Positions 10,101 to 19,436 of a stretch of 64,000 nt of DNA are shown piece by piece. The notes below the pieces were generated by a model. That model ran no database searches and was not told the origin of the DNA. It was given only the letters and a program-made list of their open reading frames with translations. Every line of letters starts with the position of its first letter. Within the stretch, counting starts at the first letter, position 1. The translations under genes were made by a program, and so were the position numbers. Source of the stretch: Emiliania huxleyi CCMP1516 (lineage: Eukaryota; Haptophyta; Isochrysidales; Noelaerhabdaceae); assembly GCF_000372725.1 (NCBI RefSeq), contig NW_005202237.1:182147-246146 (forward strand), in the 5' to 3' direction.

Positions 10101-10719
10101 ATGTGGCTGAGATGGAGACGCAGCCGACGCCGAGTCGGGGCAGCGCGCCTCCGAGCGCCTCCTGCGCGAGCGAGAAGGCAGAGTCGGCCCTCAGCGCCGC
10201 GCGGAAGCCGTCTGCCGCCTCGGCCGGTCTGCGCAGCGAGAGCAGTGCCTGGCCGCGGTTGTAGTGCGCTGCGGCGACCGACGGGTTGAGCCGCAAGCCC
10301 TCTCCGTACGCCTCGACCGACTCCTCGAGGCGACCGAGCTCGCGCAGCACGACGCCGAGCAGGATGTGCGCGCCGGCGAGCAGCGGGTCGATCGCCAGCA
10401 CGGCGCGGTAGCTGGCCTCCGCCTCGGCAAGCAGGCCGGCGTCGCGCTGCAGCTTGCCGAGCTGAAAGTGCGCCTCCTTGGCCTCAGCAGGAGGGAGGCT
10501 GGCGGTGAGCGAGCGGCCGAACGACGAGCGCGCCGCCGCGTCGTGCCCAAAGCGCTGCTCGCTGCGCGCACGGTGGAACCAGGTGCGCCCGCCCGCGCCG
10601 GGCAGCCCGGTCGCCTCGCGGTGGCAGGCGAGAGCGGCGTCAGCGTCGCCAGCCTCGGTCAGCTCCCAGCCGCGTCGCGATAAGTCGCCAGGCACGGAGG
10701 AGCGTCGGTCACACGGCAT
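7189..10719 (-). CDS. TPR-containing O-GlcNAc transferase-like protein (GT41; OGT/SPINDLY family)
   Basis: Nucleocytoplasmic sugar transferase that modifies Ser/Thr of proteins, using UDP-GlcNAc (OGT) or GDP-fucose (SPINDLY). Clear exons are 10719-10149, 10053-about 9963, 9900-9742, 9588-9538, 9465-9415, 9336-9184, 9101-9045, 8911-about 8550, 8453-7800 and 7734-7189. The N-terminal part is a run of 34-residue TPRs (for example AHSNLGTALKGLG, AHKNLGAALTELG). The catalytic part has LGFLSSDFGPHPVG, RPAPVQASYYGYAGT, LGFVPKLPEAD and the nucleotide-binding NAHTTGADSLWAG, then GRGLASRASGS. TPR register fixes GC donors at 9414 and 9183 and GA donors at 9741 and 9537. OGT versus SPY substrate cannot be decided from motifs. 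At least four introns or acceptors sit inside direct repeats (see separate entries). The start ATG is the first in a long open exon. Confidence 0.87.
7718..7808. repeat. 26-bp direct repeat generating a 65-nt intron
   Basis: Copies at 7718-7743 and 7783-7808 (25 of 26 identical) encode LPEASxWLS. On the minus strand the splice is CCCCGAG|GCGTCG in both copies, removing 7735-7799 and keeping frame (RRLPE|ASLWLSRV). Confidence 0.9.
8883..9059. repeat. two overlapping tandem duplications giving abutting introns
   Basis: A 16-bp exact repeat (8976-8991 and 9044-9059, spacing 68) and a 31-bp repeat (8883-8913 and 8948-8978, spacing 65) share the middle segment. That segment, 8948-8991, still reads the uninterrupted coding sequence WRGREARLRELERH. 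The flanking copies provide the exon end at 9045 (GAG|GTGGAG) and the exon start at 8911 (CAG|GCGCGG). The intron is either one of 133 nt or two meeting at 8976/8977. The 68-nt half contains a 10-bp minisatellite (8997-9040). Confidence 0.85.
8997..9040. repeat. 10-bp minisatellite CGGGTAATCT, about 4.4 copies
   Basis: Perfect tandem copies inside an intron of the O-GlcNAc transferase gene. Confidence 0.95.
9564..9664. repeat. 31-bp direct repeat duplicating a splice acceptor and exon start
   Basis: Copies at 9564-9594 and 9634-9664 (29 of 31 identical, spacing 70) each carry, on the minus strand, CCCCAG|GCGCACCA, the acceptor and first codons (AHHHYAEA) of a TPR exon. Only the copy entering at 9588 restores the TPR frame. 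The other would insert a short unrelated stretch. Confidence 0.85.
9901..9946. repeat. degenerate GGGGTC/GGGTCA tandem repeat in an intron
   Basis: About seven hexamer-like units, resembling the variant telomeric repeats at 1478-1592. It forms the polypyrimidine side of the acceptor at 9901 on the minus strand. Confidence 0.7.
10045..10155. repeat. 16-bp direct repeat generating a 95-nt intron
   Basis: Exact copies at 10045-10060 and 10140-10155. On the minus strand the splice CTCGGAG|GCGCGC occurs in both, removing 10054-10148. The join EALGG|ALLDLGD restores a TPR of exactly 34 residues. Confidence 0.9.
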
Positions 10720-10950
10720 ATGTCAGTGCTGCGGCCGTCGGCGGCGTCTGCCTGGGACTGCTCATCAGGCTGTGAACCTTGAGCTCCTCGGGCCCACAGA
10801 CATCCCGCCCACCCGCCGAAAGGGGAGTAACAGTTCGGGACATGGCAACAGACGAGAACCTCCTCCATGTGCGAGAACGCAGAGAGAACTGAAATGAATG
10901 AAAGCCCAGCCCACAAGTCCGGCTCATGCGCCCCCTCACTCTGATCGAAA

Positions 10951-11060
10951 AACTTCCCCAATGGTGTGGTTAACGCGAACCCTTCCGCGCCACCGTTTTT
11001 ATGGTGCGCAGCTTCAAGCTCAACTTCCCCAATGGTGTGGTGAGCGCGAACCCTGCGCGC
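10951..11060. repeat. duplicated leader sequence before the Nudix-MoaE gene
   Basis: AACTTCCCCAATGGTGTGGT occurs at 10951-10970 and 11022-11041, and similarity extends about 18 bp further (CGCGAACCCT). Spacing is 71 bp, the same size class as the duplication introns. It lies 45-150 bp upstream of the ATG at 11104. Confidence 0.9.
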
Positions 11061-11103
11061 GCGAGTGTTCTTGTGGTCACCTCTTCACAAGGATTCCTCC
11101 CAC

Positions 11104-12084
11104 ATGCCGCCAAAGGTCGGCGTCGGCATCGGCGTGCTCGTCATCGACGGCGGGCGTCTGCTCCTCGGGCTCCGCCGCGGCTCGCACGGCTCCGGCACCT
11201 GGGCGCTGCCGGGCGGCTGGCTTGAGGAGGGCGAGGCCTTTGAGGCGTGCGCGCTGCGCGAGCTGGAGGAGGAGACCGGGCTCGGCGCGGCCCAGGTGTT
11301 CGCGTCCGGCGCGGCGGTGATCCCGGTCGTCTCCAACAACGTCATCGACGGCAAGGTGCACTCGGTGACGGTGTTTGTGCGAGTGCCGCTCGGCGCGGCG
11401 CCCGACAGCGCCGGCGGGGCCGCCGCCGAGCCTCGGGTGATGGAGCCCGACAAGTGCGTGGAGTGGCGGTGGTGCGACCTGGCGCAGCCCCTCCCGGCGC
11501 CGCTCTTCCCGCCGCTCGCCTTCCTCGCCGACTCCGCCTACTGGAGAGACACCGTTCTGCCGACGACGCTGCCCGCGGGTCGGGTGGCCTCGACGACCCC
11601 TGGCGCGGCGCCCTCCGGCGTCGGCGGCGCCTCGACCGACGACCCGCGCGACACGGTGCTGCTCACGCCGCTGCCCCTCCCGTGCGGCTCCCTCGTCCCG
11701 CGCGTCGTCTGCCCGACCGCCGGCGCCGTCGCGACCTTCACTGGCACTACGCGAGAGACGTTCGAGGGGAGGGCGGTGGTGAGGCTCGAGTACGAGGCGT
11801 ACGAGGCGATGGCGCGCAAGGAGATGCTCGCCCTCTGCGCCGCGGTGCGCGCGCGCTGGCCCGTCCGCCACATCGCGATCGCCCACCGCACCGGCACCGT
11901 CCCCGTCACCGAGGCGTCGGTCGAGATTGCAATCTCGTCGGCGCATCGCGCGGAGGCGCTGGCGGCGTGCGCCTTCGCCATCGACGAGCTCAAGGCGCAG
12001 GTGCCCATCTGGAAGAAGGAGGTGTACGAGGACGAGCAGGCCGTCTGGAAGGCCAACCGAGAGGCGGCGCACGTTCCCTCGTGA
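11104..12084 (+). CDS. Nudix hydrolase fused to molybdopterin synthase large subunit (MoaE/MOCS2B)
   Basis: Intronless 326-residue protein with two domains. About residues 3-150 are a Nudix fold with a full Nudix box ([18 protein letters not shown] followed by EEETGL), which hydrolyses nucleoside diphosphates linked to X. About residues 205-325 are Moa[64 protein letters not shown], and the catalytic-lysine region VPIWKKE. MoaE with the small subunit MoaD inserts two sulfurs into precursor Z to make molybdopterin. No MoaD-like sequence is seen nearby. The linker (about 150-205) is Pro/Thr-rich. I chose the ATG at 11104 because it directly precedes the first Nudix strand; upstream in-frame codons lack an ATG. 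Confidence 0.9.
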   Translation: MPPKVGVGIGVLVIDGGRLLLGLRRGSHGSGTWALPGGWLEEGEAFEACALRELEEETGLGAAQVFASGAAVIPVVSNNVIDGKVHSVTVFVRVPLGAAPDSAGGAAAEPRVMEPDKCVEWRWCDLAQPLPAPLFPPLAFLADSAYWRDTVLPTTLPAGRVASTTPGAAPSGVGGASTDDPRDTVLLTPLPLPCGSLVPRVVCPTAGAVATFTGTTRETFEGRAVVRLEYEAYEAMARKEMLALCAAVRARWPVRHIAIAHRTGTVPVTEASVEIAISSAHRAEALAACAFAIDELKAQVPIWKKEVYEDEQAVWKANREAAHVPS

Positions 12085-13499
12085 GTGTGTGACACACAAT
12101 CGATTCACACGAGTCAAAAGTGTGGTACGTAGTAATAGTACACTGTTGTCATGTGCAACAAAGGGGACCGCCTTTGAGTGAGTAGAGGCAGTTCGTGCAC
12201 GCGTCGAATAATTAGCTACCTATGTCCTATCCGAGCCGCCGCGCGGCGCGCGTCACCAGGCGCGAGAGCCGAGACCGAGAGATCGTCCGCGGTCGTCTGC
12301 GTCTGCCGGCAACTGCCGCATGCGATGGGCATGCCGCGGTCGCGCCGCGCACACCACGCGCACACGGCCTCGCGTACGCGAAGAGGGACGTGGGACGACG
12401 CGACGACGGTCGACGGCGGGCACCGACACGGCAACTTGTACGGGGGATCTTTTCTGCACTCTCCACATCTCTGTGGGCGGACTGGGCTCTGGGGGGTGGG
12501 GGCACAGAGATCTTTATACTCTATCTATGTGTGGTGGAGATATCTGTGCAAACTGCAATCTCCACAATGAACCAATCTGCTATCTGGCACAATATCGTCT
12601 CTCTGGGCCGGCGCGGGGGCCCCAGAGGGTGTCCATGCGGGGGAGGAGATGGGATCCGATGGCCCGCCGCAGGCGCCGATTTTTTCGAGTTTTTTGCGCG
12701 ATTTCGTACTTGTTTTCATGGGAATTCGCCGTACTGGCGGCCATGCTATCAGAGTATCACGCCTTGCGACATCCTATCGGCGCTGCTGACCGTGCCATGC
12801 TGCACAATTGATCACCTGCATAGCTCGCGGCCTTAGTATCAAGCATTCAGTGACGACCTGATCGTGGGGCCAGTAGGAAGGTGTCCTTCCATCGTGTGCA
12901 CGCTTCTGGCGCAATGCGCGTCGCCTCGGATTGGCTGCTGGCACTCTCGAGGCTATGCCTACACAGCCTCGCGCGCATGGGCAGTCAAGAGGACCACGCA
13001 CCTTCTCAGGACAGCGCCGGTGCCTCTCTCTTGGACCGGCAAACGTGGTGGTCTCGTGTCACCGATGTGGGACCAGTGCGGCATCGCGCCTTCGACAGCT
13101 CTGAACTGCGCCTCACCACTGACCGGGAAGGCCGCCAAGTGGGCCAGCACCGGTCGCACATTGTGGCAGCAGTCAGCAGTGCATGTCTGATAGCTAGAGC
13201 AGCAGCATCAGGGTCGCAGGGTCGGATCGTGTCAAGCCTCTCGCCCGGCCGGCCGCGTGCAGACGTCGGCCTGTCTGCTGTCTGGAGATGTCTGGAGTGA
13301 TCTGTCGGCGGTCAGTACGACCGATCAGATTTGGAGAGATCTCGAGGAGTACATACAGATAGACACTCCAATCATCAGAAAACTCCAACCTCCCAGAGTA
13401 TCGTCTGCGGAGAGATGCTATCTATCTCCTCTTTTACACAAAATATCACGCAGCTCCTACCCTTAACCCTACGGCCCTAGTAGTCTCCATGGACTCGAG
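12085..13499. other. 1.4 kb without a recognisable gene
   Basis: GC falls here. Positions 12661-12684 share AAAAAATCGGCGCCTGCGGC, in inverted orientation, with 31785-31804. Short degenerate (T)CTGGAG(A) runs occur near 13280-13350. ORFs in the track region change frame often and have no domain I recognise. Confidence 0.4.
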
Positions 13500-14909
13500 C
13501 TAGTCGGACTGCCGGAGCACGTCTCCCACCGCGAGGCGCTTGGCGGGCGCGGGTGGCGCCTTCTCGCCGGCGGCCGCCCCGAACCAAACAGTGCCTACCA
13601 CGTACTCGTCGTCGGGCAATCCGACCGCGCCGGCGAAGCGCGGGTCGAAGTTGACCGGCCCGCTCGTCCACTTTGTGCCGAGCCTATGGGGCCGCGCAGG
13701 ACAGGTGTCACGATAGCTCGCCTTGCGTGCAGCTCCGCCAATTCACGCTGCGCCCGTCGGCGTGAAGCGAGAGGCAGAGATTCTGAGTGGCGCAGCAGAC
13801 GGCGGCGTAGTCCTCGCGAGCCAAGCCGGCGGGCTCCTCCATCGAGTCGCCGCCCTCACGCCGCACGCACGTGACGACGAGCCAGCCCGGAATCGCGAGC
13901 CAGCGCTCCAGCTTCTTGGCGCCCGCGGCGTCGCCCTTGGACGCAGTCACGAGCTCCGCATTGAGCTCGCAGACCCGCCGGACTGGGTGGAGAGAGAGAG
14001 AGAGGGCGGCAGGCGGGGTTGGGTCAGCATAAGAGGGAGAGAGGGAGGGAGGGCAGGGAGAGAGGGAGAGGGAGAGCGGGGAGAGAGGGAGAGAGAGCAA
14101 GGCGGGTGAGCAGCACTTGAGCGAGGTCCGAGGAGGTGGAAGCGCCACGGTTCGGTCCGCTTGTGGTTGGGTGCAAAGGTGGCTGCCTCCACAGCGCGCT
14201 CCAGCGCCTCCTCCCACCCGGCAGGCAGCTGAGGCGAAAAGTCATTGATCGTTCGCCGCGAGCGCAGCGCGTCGTGGACGGCTTCCGCCGCGCCCATCCT
14301 GCCGCCTCCCTCGCCCAGCTCGCCGTCCTCGCTCGTCGCGGTCAGGCCGAGGCTCTGCCGGCTGCCCACGAGGGATGCCTCGACCTCGGATGCCACCCGC
14401 AGCCGCCCTCCGGAGCCGGCGCAGAGCCCGCGCAGCCCCTGCAGCGCCGCCTCCTCCGCCTCGGCGACGGAGGGCAGCTCGCGCGCGTCCGGGCTCACGC
14501 AGAGCGACTTGACACTCCACTCGTCCTCATCCACCTCCACCAGACAGAGCGTGGACGCACAGCCGCCGACCGTGGCGAAGAGCTTAGCGGCGCCCGCATC
14601 GCCGGCACCCGCAACAGCTGCGGCGCAGGCTTGGAAGCGCTCGTACTGCTGCTTGCGATTTGCGCGCCGTATCCGCTCCGCTCCTGAAACGGCGAGCACC
14701 TTTAGCTTTGTGCCCGTCTTGCCGTCAGGGACCGTCTGCAGGGTGTTGGCGTTCGCTGCCCGCGCTTGCCACGCCGCCACGAGCATCGAGCCCTTGGCAG
14801 GCGAGACCTCGACCAGCTGAGGAGCGGAGGACGTCACGGAGGCCACGGCGGGCTTCGCCCTCGCGCTGGGCGTGAGGGTGCCGAGCGAGAGGAGCAGAGC
14901 ACAGGCCAT
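13500..14909 (-). CDS. nitroreductase-family protein with uncharacterised N-terminal region
   Basis: FMN-dependent nitroreductase fold, usually NAD(P)H-dependent. Exons 14909-14117, 13982-13754 and 13683-13500. The first about 25 residues are hydrophobic and may be a targeting peptide. Residues about 25-210 match nothing I know. The nitroreductase domain begins at about 215 with LRSRRTINDFSPQ, ATFAPNHKRTEPWRF, later ATQNLCLSLHADG joined to LGTKWTSGP, and ends VVGTVWFGAAA. Intron 1 is GT-AG (134 nt) with a CT-rich microsatellite. Intron 2 is GC-AG (70 nt, GACGG|GCGCAG...CCATAG|GCTCGG), chosen because it restores the family motif G-L-G-x-K-W. Confidence 0.75.
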
Positions 14910-15092
14910 CGAATCAGATAGAGAGCTAAATGGTGCCGAGCGGGCGATGTCTTTCTTCTTTATCGTACAATGGAAGAAACTTGTTTTGTAAGGTACCCAC
15001 TCTCTCCCCTTGGCGGTGCTGGCAGTTGAAATCCGGTTCACTCGCACTAATCCACAACCGCTGCCGTACGTCCGGTTCACTCTCGGGGCACA

Positions 15093-15301
15093 ATGCTGCC
15101 CTGTGGATGCGAGCACGTCTGCTGCGGCATTTGCGAGCACGCGGCTCGCGCAGGGCGCCCGCGCCTCTTCACGCGCGAGAGCGCGGCGCAGTGGGACCCC
15201 CCGAACCTCACCGACTACCGTGGCGCTGACAAGCTCGAGGCCCGCAACGGCGACGGACTCAGGGCCGGTGCTTTGACGCAGTATATTGTACTTCGAGGTA
15301 G
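15093..15301 (+). CDS. possible small cysteine-rich protein
   Basis: An ATG at 15093 opens a frame with seven cysteines or histidines in the first 20 residues (CGCEHVCCGICEH), which could bind zinc. The frame then continues into low-quality sequence after a TATATTGTACTT motif at 15282. No family recognised. The true 3' end is unclear. Confidence 0.25.
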
Positions 15302-15462
15302 TATGAACTCAGAACGGCCCCCCGAGAGCGCCTCTTCGACGCCCACGGGTCCCGGGGGGTCGGAGGGGTTGCGAGAAGGCCTTGGCTATTTTTTGTTTGA
15401 ATTCTGGAGGCCGTTCAAACATGTAACGTGCGTTCCACGTGCCCGTCCCCAGCAAGGACAAC

Positions 15463-15684
15463 ATGCTAGCCCAGCAGGCCGCTCCCACCGCCGCCCGCGG
15501 CGGAGGCAAGGCGGCAAAGGGTGGCAAGGGCGGCGGCAAGGGCGCTGGCAAGGGTGGTGGCCGTGTGGCGCACCAGACCCACTTTGCGCCGCCGCCCTCA
15601 ACGCCCGATACTCGGTTGAGCCGGCGGAGCGACGGCGGCAGAGTTGCGGCCGCCGGCGACCTCACACGGCGTCGAGCGCCGTAG
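15463..15684 (+). CDS. possible Gly/Lys-rich N-terminal exon, unknown
   Basis: ATG at 15463 begins a short basic, Gly/Lys-rich stretch (GGGKAAKGGKGGGKGAGKGG) that runs into the 180-bp tandem repeat and loses character. No function can be proposed. Confidence 0.2.
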   Translation: MLAQQAAPTAARGGGKAAKGGKGGGKGAGKGGGRVAHQTHFAPPPSTPDTRLSRRSDGGRVAAAGDLTRRRAP

Positions 15685-16022
15685 AGACGGCCCCGAGAGC
15701 CGCCGCCAGGTGTGCCACGACCGCGGTCGCGAGGCTCGTGGCGATAGATGCGCCAGACCCGCTTGCGCCGCCGCCCTCAACGCCCGATTCTCGGTCAGAG
15801 CCGGCGGAGCGACGGCGGCGGAGTTGCGGCCGCCGGCGACCTCACACGGCGTCGAGCGCCGTAGAGACGGCCTCGAGAGCCGCCGCCAGGTGTGCCACGA
15901 CCGCGGTCGCGAGGCTCGTGGCGATAGATGCGCCAGACCCGTCTTGCGCCGCCGCCCTCAACGCCCGATACTCGGTCAGAGCCGGCGGAGCGACGGCGGC
16001 GGAGTTGCGGCCGCCGGCGACC
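15568..16022. repeat. 180-bp tandem repeat, about 2.5 copies
   Basis: Units starting at CAACGCCCGAT (15599, 15778, 15959) are over 95% alike, with periods of 179 and 181. The unit length not being a multiple of three shifts the coding frame from copy to copy, which argues against translation across the array. Confidence 0.92.
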
Positions 16023-16569
16023 TTCCCCTCGACCACGCCGCCGACCCGTCGACAAGCACACGCGGACTGCCATCGAGAAGAAGGAGAAGGATGGCGGCGC
16101 ATCCGGAGCCCGCGGGCGCAGCGGGCGCGGGTCCGGGCGCGGGCGGGCGCGCGGGAACCCCGCCAGCGGAGGCGACAATGCCTTCTGGGAGGCGGCTCTG
16201 CAGGCGGCGCGCGGCGCGCCCCTCGCCGGTCTCCCGCACGCTCCTGAGGGCCGAGAGGGCCGAGAGGCGGGGTCGGTGACCCGGGGGCATGGGCGGTGCG
16301 GCCCGCGCCGCGCGCGGGCGCGTGGCAGCCCGTGAGGGCCGAGATCGGGTCCGTACTTCGACGTAGTATGGGCCCCCGGGGGCCCTCTACAGCAGCGGCG
16401 AAGTGAGCGTGTTTGTGGTGTTGGTGTGGCGTCTGAGCTTGGATCTGTGACTAAAGCCGGTTACCACTGATGGATCCCCACCCGAATAACACACAGTGAG
16501 CGCCCCAGCGCTTCACTACGCCCTCCGCGCGAAATCGCTAGTGGTGCTTTGTGGTAGTATATTGTACTT
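16023..16569. other. no confident gene; recurring TATATTGTACTT/GTAGTATG motif
   Basis: The sequence TATTGTACTTyGAGGTAGTATG or close variants occurs at 15282-15304, 16352-16370 and 16555-16581. The third copy ends in the ATG of the next gene. It may be a dispersed repeat or shared leader. An alanine/arginine-rich frame at 16060-16280 is of uncertain status. Confidence 0.4.
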
Positions 16570-16578
16570 TTGAGTAGT

Positions 16579-18381
16579 ATGGGTACGGTTCCCGAGACCG
16601 GCGACAGCGGCGAGCCAACAATGTGGTTCTGGCAGATGACAGGTACGCGCTGGCCGGCACACGACAAAAGGGAGAGCCGCACGACCTTTAACACGGCCAC
16701 GAAGGCTTGGCGTCGCCTGACCGCCTCCCAGGAGGAGCGGTCAGCAGAGACTGCGGCTCGCTACGATCGAGAAGATGCCAGGCTGGAGCTGGAGGCAGCA
16801 GAGGAGCTGCGCGTGGTTGAGGAGGAGCAGCGCGTGCTCGAGGAGAAGTGCAAGCAGGAGGCGCGCGAGCAGCAGCAGCAGCAGCGACGGCGCCGGGCCG
16901 AGGAGGCGGCCTCGCGCGTGCACGCCGCACGCAATCGTGTGCGCGAGCTGCCGATGCGCCCACGTGATGCGTCGCCGCGGATCGCGCTGCTGGCCGCGCT
17001 GCGGGGCGTCACAGGGAACCGCCTGTGCGACTGGGCGTGGGTCGAATCGGATCCGATCGGATCGAGCCGCGTCCGTTATTCGGTGAGGGACTCATCGCCC
17101 CGGCTCGAGCTGCCTCTCGACGAGCCCGACGAGATGATGGCGCGGATCGTTGCCGCGTCGGGCAGCGACGAGCGGCCGCCGTGGGCAGACTGGTGGCCGT
17201 CGCCGAGCGAACTGGTCGGCAATCCGCTGCTGGCGGAGAGGGCTCGCGCCTGGAGCCTGGAGAGAGGGCGCTCGCCAGAGCCGGAGCCGCGCGCGACGAC
17301 GTGGGCGCTGCAGCAGGTGATCGCCGCGCGACGCGGGTGGTGGCCTATCGCCGGGCAGAGCCGCCGTCTCTCAGAGACGTCGACCTCGACGCAGTGCTGT
17401 GCGGCCATCGGCCAGTGCCCCAATCCCGAGATGGAGTCGCTTACTGCCGAGATGGAGACGCTCCGGACCCAGGTGCCGGAGCCATTCCCAAGACCCTTCC
17501 CGGCCGCCGCGCTCGGACTTGCCGTGAGCACCTCTGTGGCATGGTGACACGTCCATGGCCTTTCCCCGCAGGTGGCAGCGCTCCTTGCAGCTCCTGTTCC
17601 GACGGTCGCATATGGAATTTCAGAACCGAACATTCAAAATGTACAGACACCCACAATGGACGGGGCGTTGGACTTCTCGCCGGGCCCCAACTACGAAGCG
17701 TCGAAACTCATCCTGGAAGGCATCACCCACTACGATGGGAAGCTTATGATCAGGGGGAAAGACGTCTCTGCGAGGGATCTGAGCATTGCGTTCAAGGATC
17801 TCCAGACAGTGTCCATCGGGATCGATATGGCCTTCGGGAATGGCGTGAATACGGGGATTACCTTTGCGCCAGGCGACGACGAAGTCGTCTTTCCGTCGCT
17901 ACGACGCATCCACGAGCTCAACGTGCCTGGGTGCGGGAGGGCGACCTCGTGTTCCTTTCCCGCCCTGCAAAAGATCGACAAGACCTTCCATGCCATGGGA
18001 GACACCTGTGTGCGAATTGGGAGTCCTTGCAACACGTGGAAAAAGCTTTCCCTCCCTAGCCTCCAGTACGCGAGTAGAATTGGGCTGCGCAGCTGGCCGG
18101 CGTTGGAGGAGATCGACCTCAGCAGCCTTGTCGTCGTCGGCAGCGGGGGTTTCGACATTGGAATGACGGTAGGCACGATGTCAGAGCTGACAACCATAAC
18201 CATAAGCCCCAACTTCCTCCTGGCCAGGGAGTTTGTCAAGTTCCAACGGGTTCCGAAGCTCAACTGTAACAATGGAGCCAACACGGGGCTGAAGAACATG
18301 ATCACCAAGTGCAAAGCGGCGAACCAGGCGGATTATACTTGGAATGCATGCACGGTCACTGGCAAACCGCCCGGCTGCTAG
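16579..18381 (+). CDS. coiled-coil / single-span membrane / L-domain-like protein
   Basis: Exon 1 (16579-17523) encodes about 315 residues. Residues 40-125 form a charged coiled coil with a poly-Gln run, followed by a tryptophan-rich region. A GT-AG intron of 48 nt (17524-17571) joins it in frame to exon 2 (17572-18381). The join creates a hydrophobic span (FPAAALGLA|VAALLAAPVP) that can act as a signal anchor. Exon 2 (269 residues) has repeated leucine/serine-rich segments (FPSLRRIHELNV, FPALQKIDKTF, LPSLQYASRIGL, WPALEEIDLSSL), like receptor L-domains or irregular leucine-rich repeats, with paired cysteines, and is probably extracellular. Its GC is clearly lower than exon 1. A shorter protein starting at an internal Met near 17431, or two separate genes, are alternatives. 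Confidence 0.5.
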
Positions 18382-18941
18382 GCAGACTTTGGGGGGGGGG
18401 GGGGGGGCACTTGTTGATTCTCAGCCACACGAGGGGGCGACATGATGAGGCGTGTCTAGCACACTACAGTCTAGGAGATTAGGGTCTGTCGTTCGACCTC
18501 GACCTCGCCGCCTCCGCCACATTACCGCCTCTAGCGGGCCGGATGCTCGGGGGGACGGGCTGCGGGCTAGAGCGCCCTGACCCAGGGTGCGGGTGCGCGT
18601 TCGCAGGGAAGGGGACATAAAGTAAACACGGGTCTCCGAGGGGTCAACCACAGTGTACATACGGCTTAAAGAATCTCTTACGCTCTCCGAGGGACCATGT
18701 GGAAGACGGCTAGTGCTAGCCCCCCCGCATCGGGAGGACGACCCCGGCTAGCACGCGACGGGCTGGCGATCCTCAACGGCGTCGCAGGAGGGCAGGCGGC
18801 CACCTTTCTGTGGAAGGACTCGACGCCACGCCTCCGCGCGTGATAGCGAGATCGGAAGAGGGCAGGCCAACGCTAATTGGACTCTCTCTCCCAGCCGGAC
18901 GCCGGACGGACAGGGCGCGTCGGTCGGCGGCGCATGTGTGC
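18382..18941. other. repeat-bearing intergenic region
   Basis: Starts with an 18-nt poly-G. Positions 18537-18643 resemble 62433-62538. No gene seen. Confidence 0.5.
18537..18643. repeat. dispersed repeat, copy 1
   Basis: Shares GGGCCGGATG, GGGCTAGAG, CGCGTTCGCAGGGAA and TAAAGTAAACACGGGTCTCC, in order, with 62433-62538. Same orientation. Confidence 0.85.
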
Positions 18942-19152
18942 ATTAAAACTCCTGGGCTCTCAATGCCTAGCCCGCCGTTCTGTCAGCCGCGGCCCGCATG
19001 TCCAGACAGTGCGGGCCTCGACGCCACACTAGGTCCATTGGGTTGAACCCTGGCTTGTCTCGAAGGTGAGGTATAGAGGGTCACATGGGGAATGCGAACT
19101 CGTCATGATGCGCGGCGACGGCGGCGTCGATATCTGTCGACGCCGCCGCCCC
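18942..19152. repeat. repeat module A, copy 1
   Basis: 211 bp nearly identical to 22891-23101. Begins ATTAAAACTCCTGGG and ends in a perfect hairpin: 11-bp arms GGCGGCGTCGA / TCGACGCCGCC around TATCTG at 19120-19147. It lies immediately before the satellite region. Confidence 0.92.
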
Positions 19153-19436
19153 GCGCTCCAAAACGGTCGCGTACGCATATGCGCACAACTAGGTACGTGC
19201 CAACCCGCATGGGCCAGACACCGTCAAAGGTCCCTCTCCACTCCTCCTTGCACCACACTGAAGCATATGCAGCTGATGTGAGCAAGGTCGCCTAAGCGGC
19301 CCCCCTCGCTGTGGGTTGCCGTAGTTGGACCAATGCCACGCGTTGTGGCGAAGATGGCCTTATGCAGAGCCTGGCCGGGCCGTCTTCGGGCCCGGCCGCC
19401 CTAACAGTACGACGCATACGCGCCGCGACCGCTTCA

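Noticed and set aside
12216-12434. Cysteine-knuckle-like minus-strand ORF (CAWC...CGSC)
   Set aside because: Too short, no splice context or family match; could be chance.
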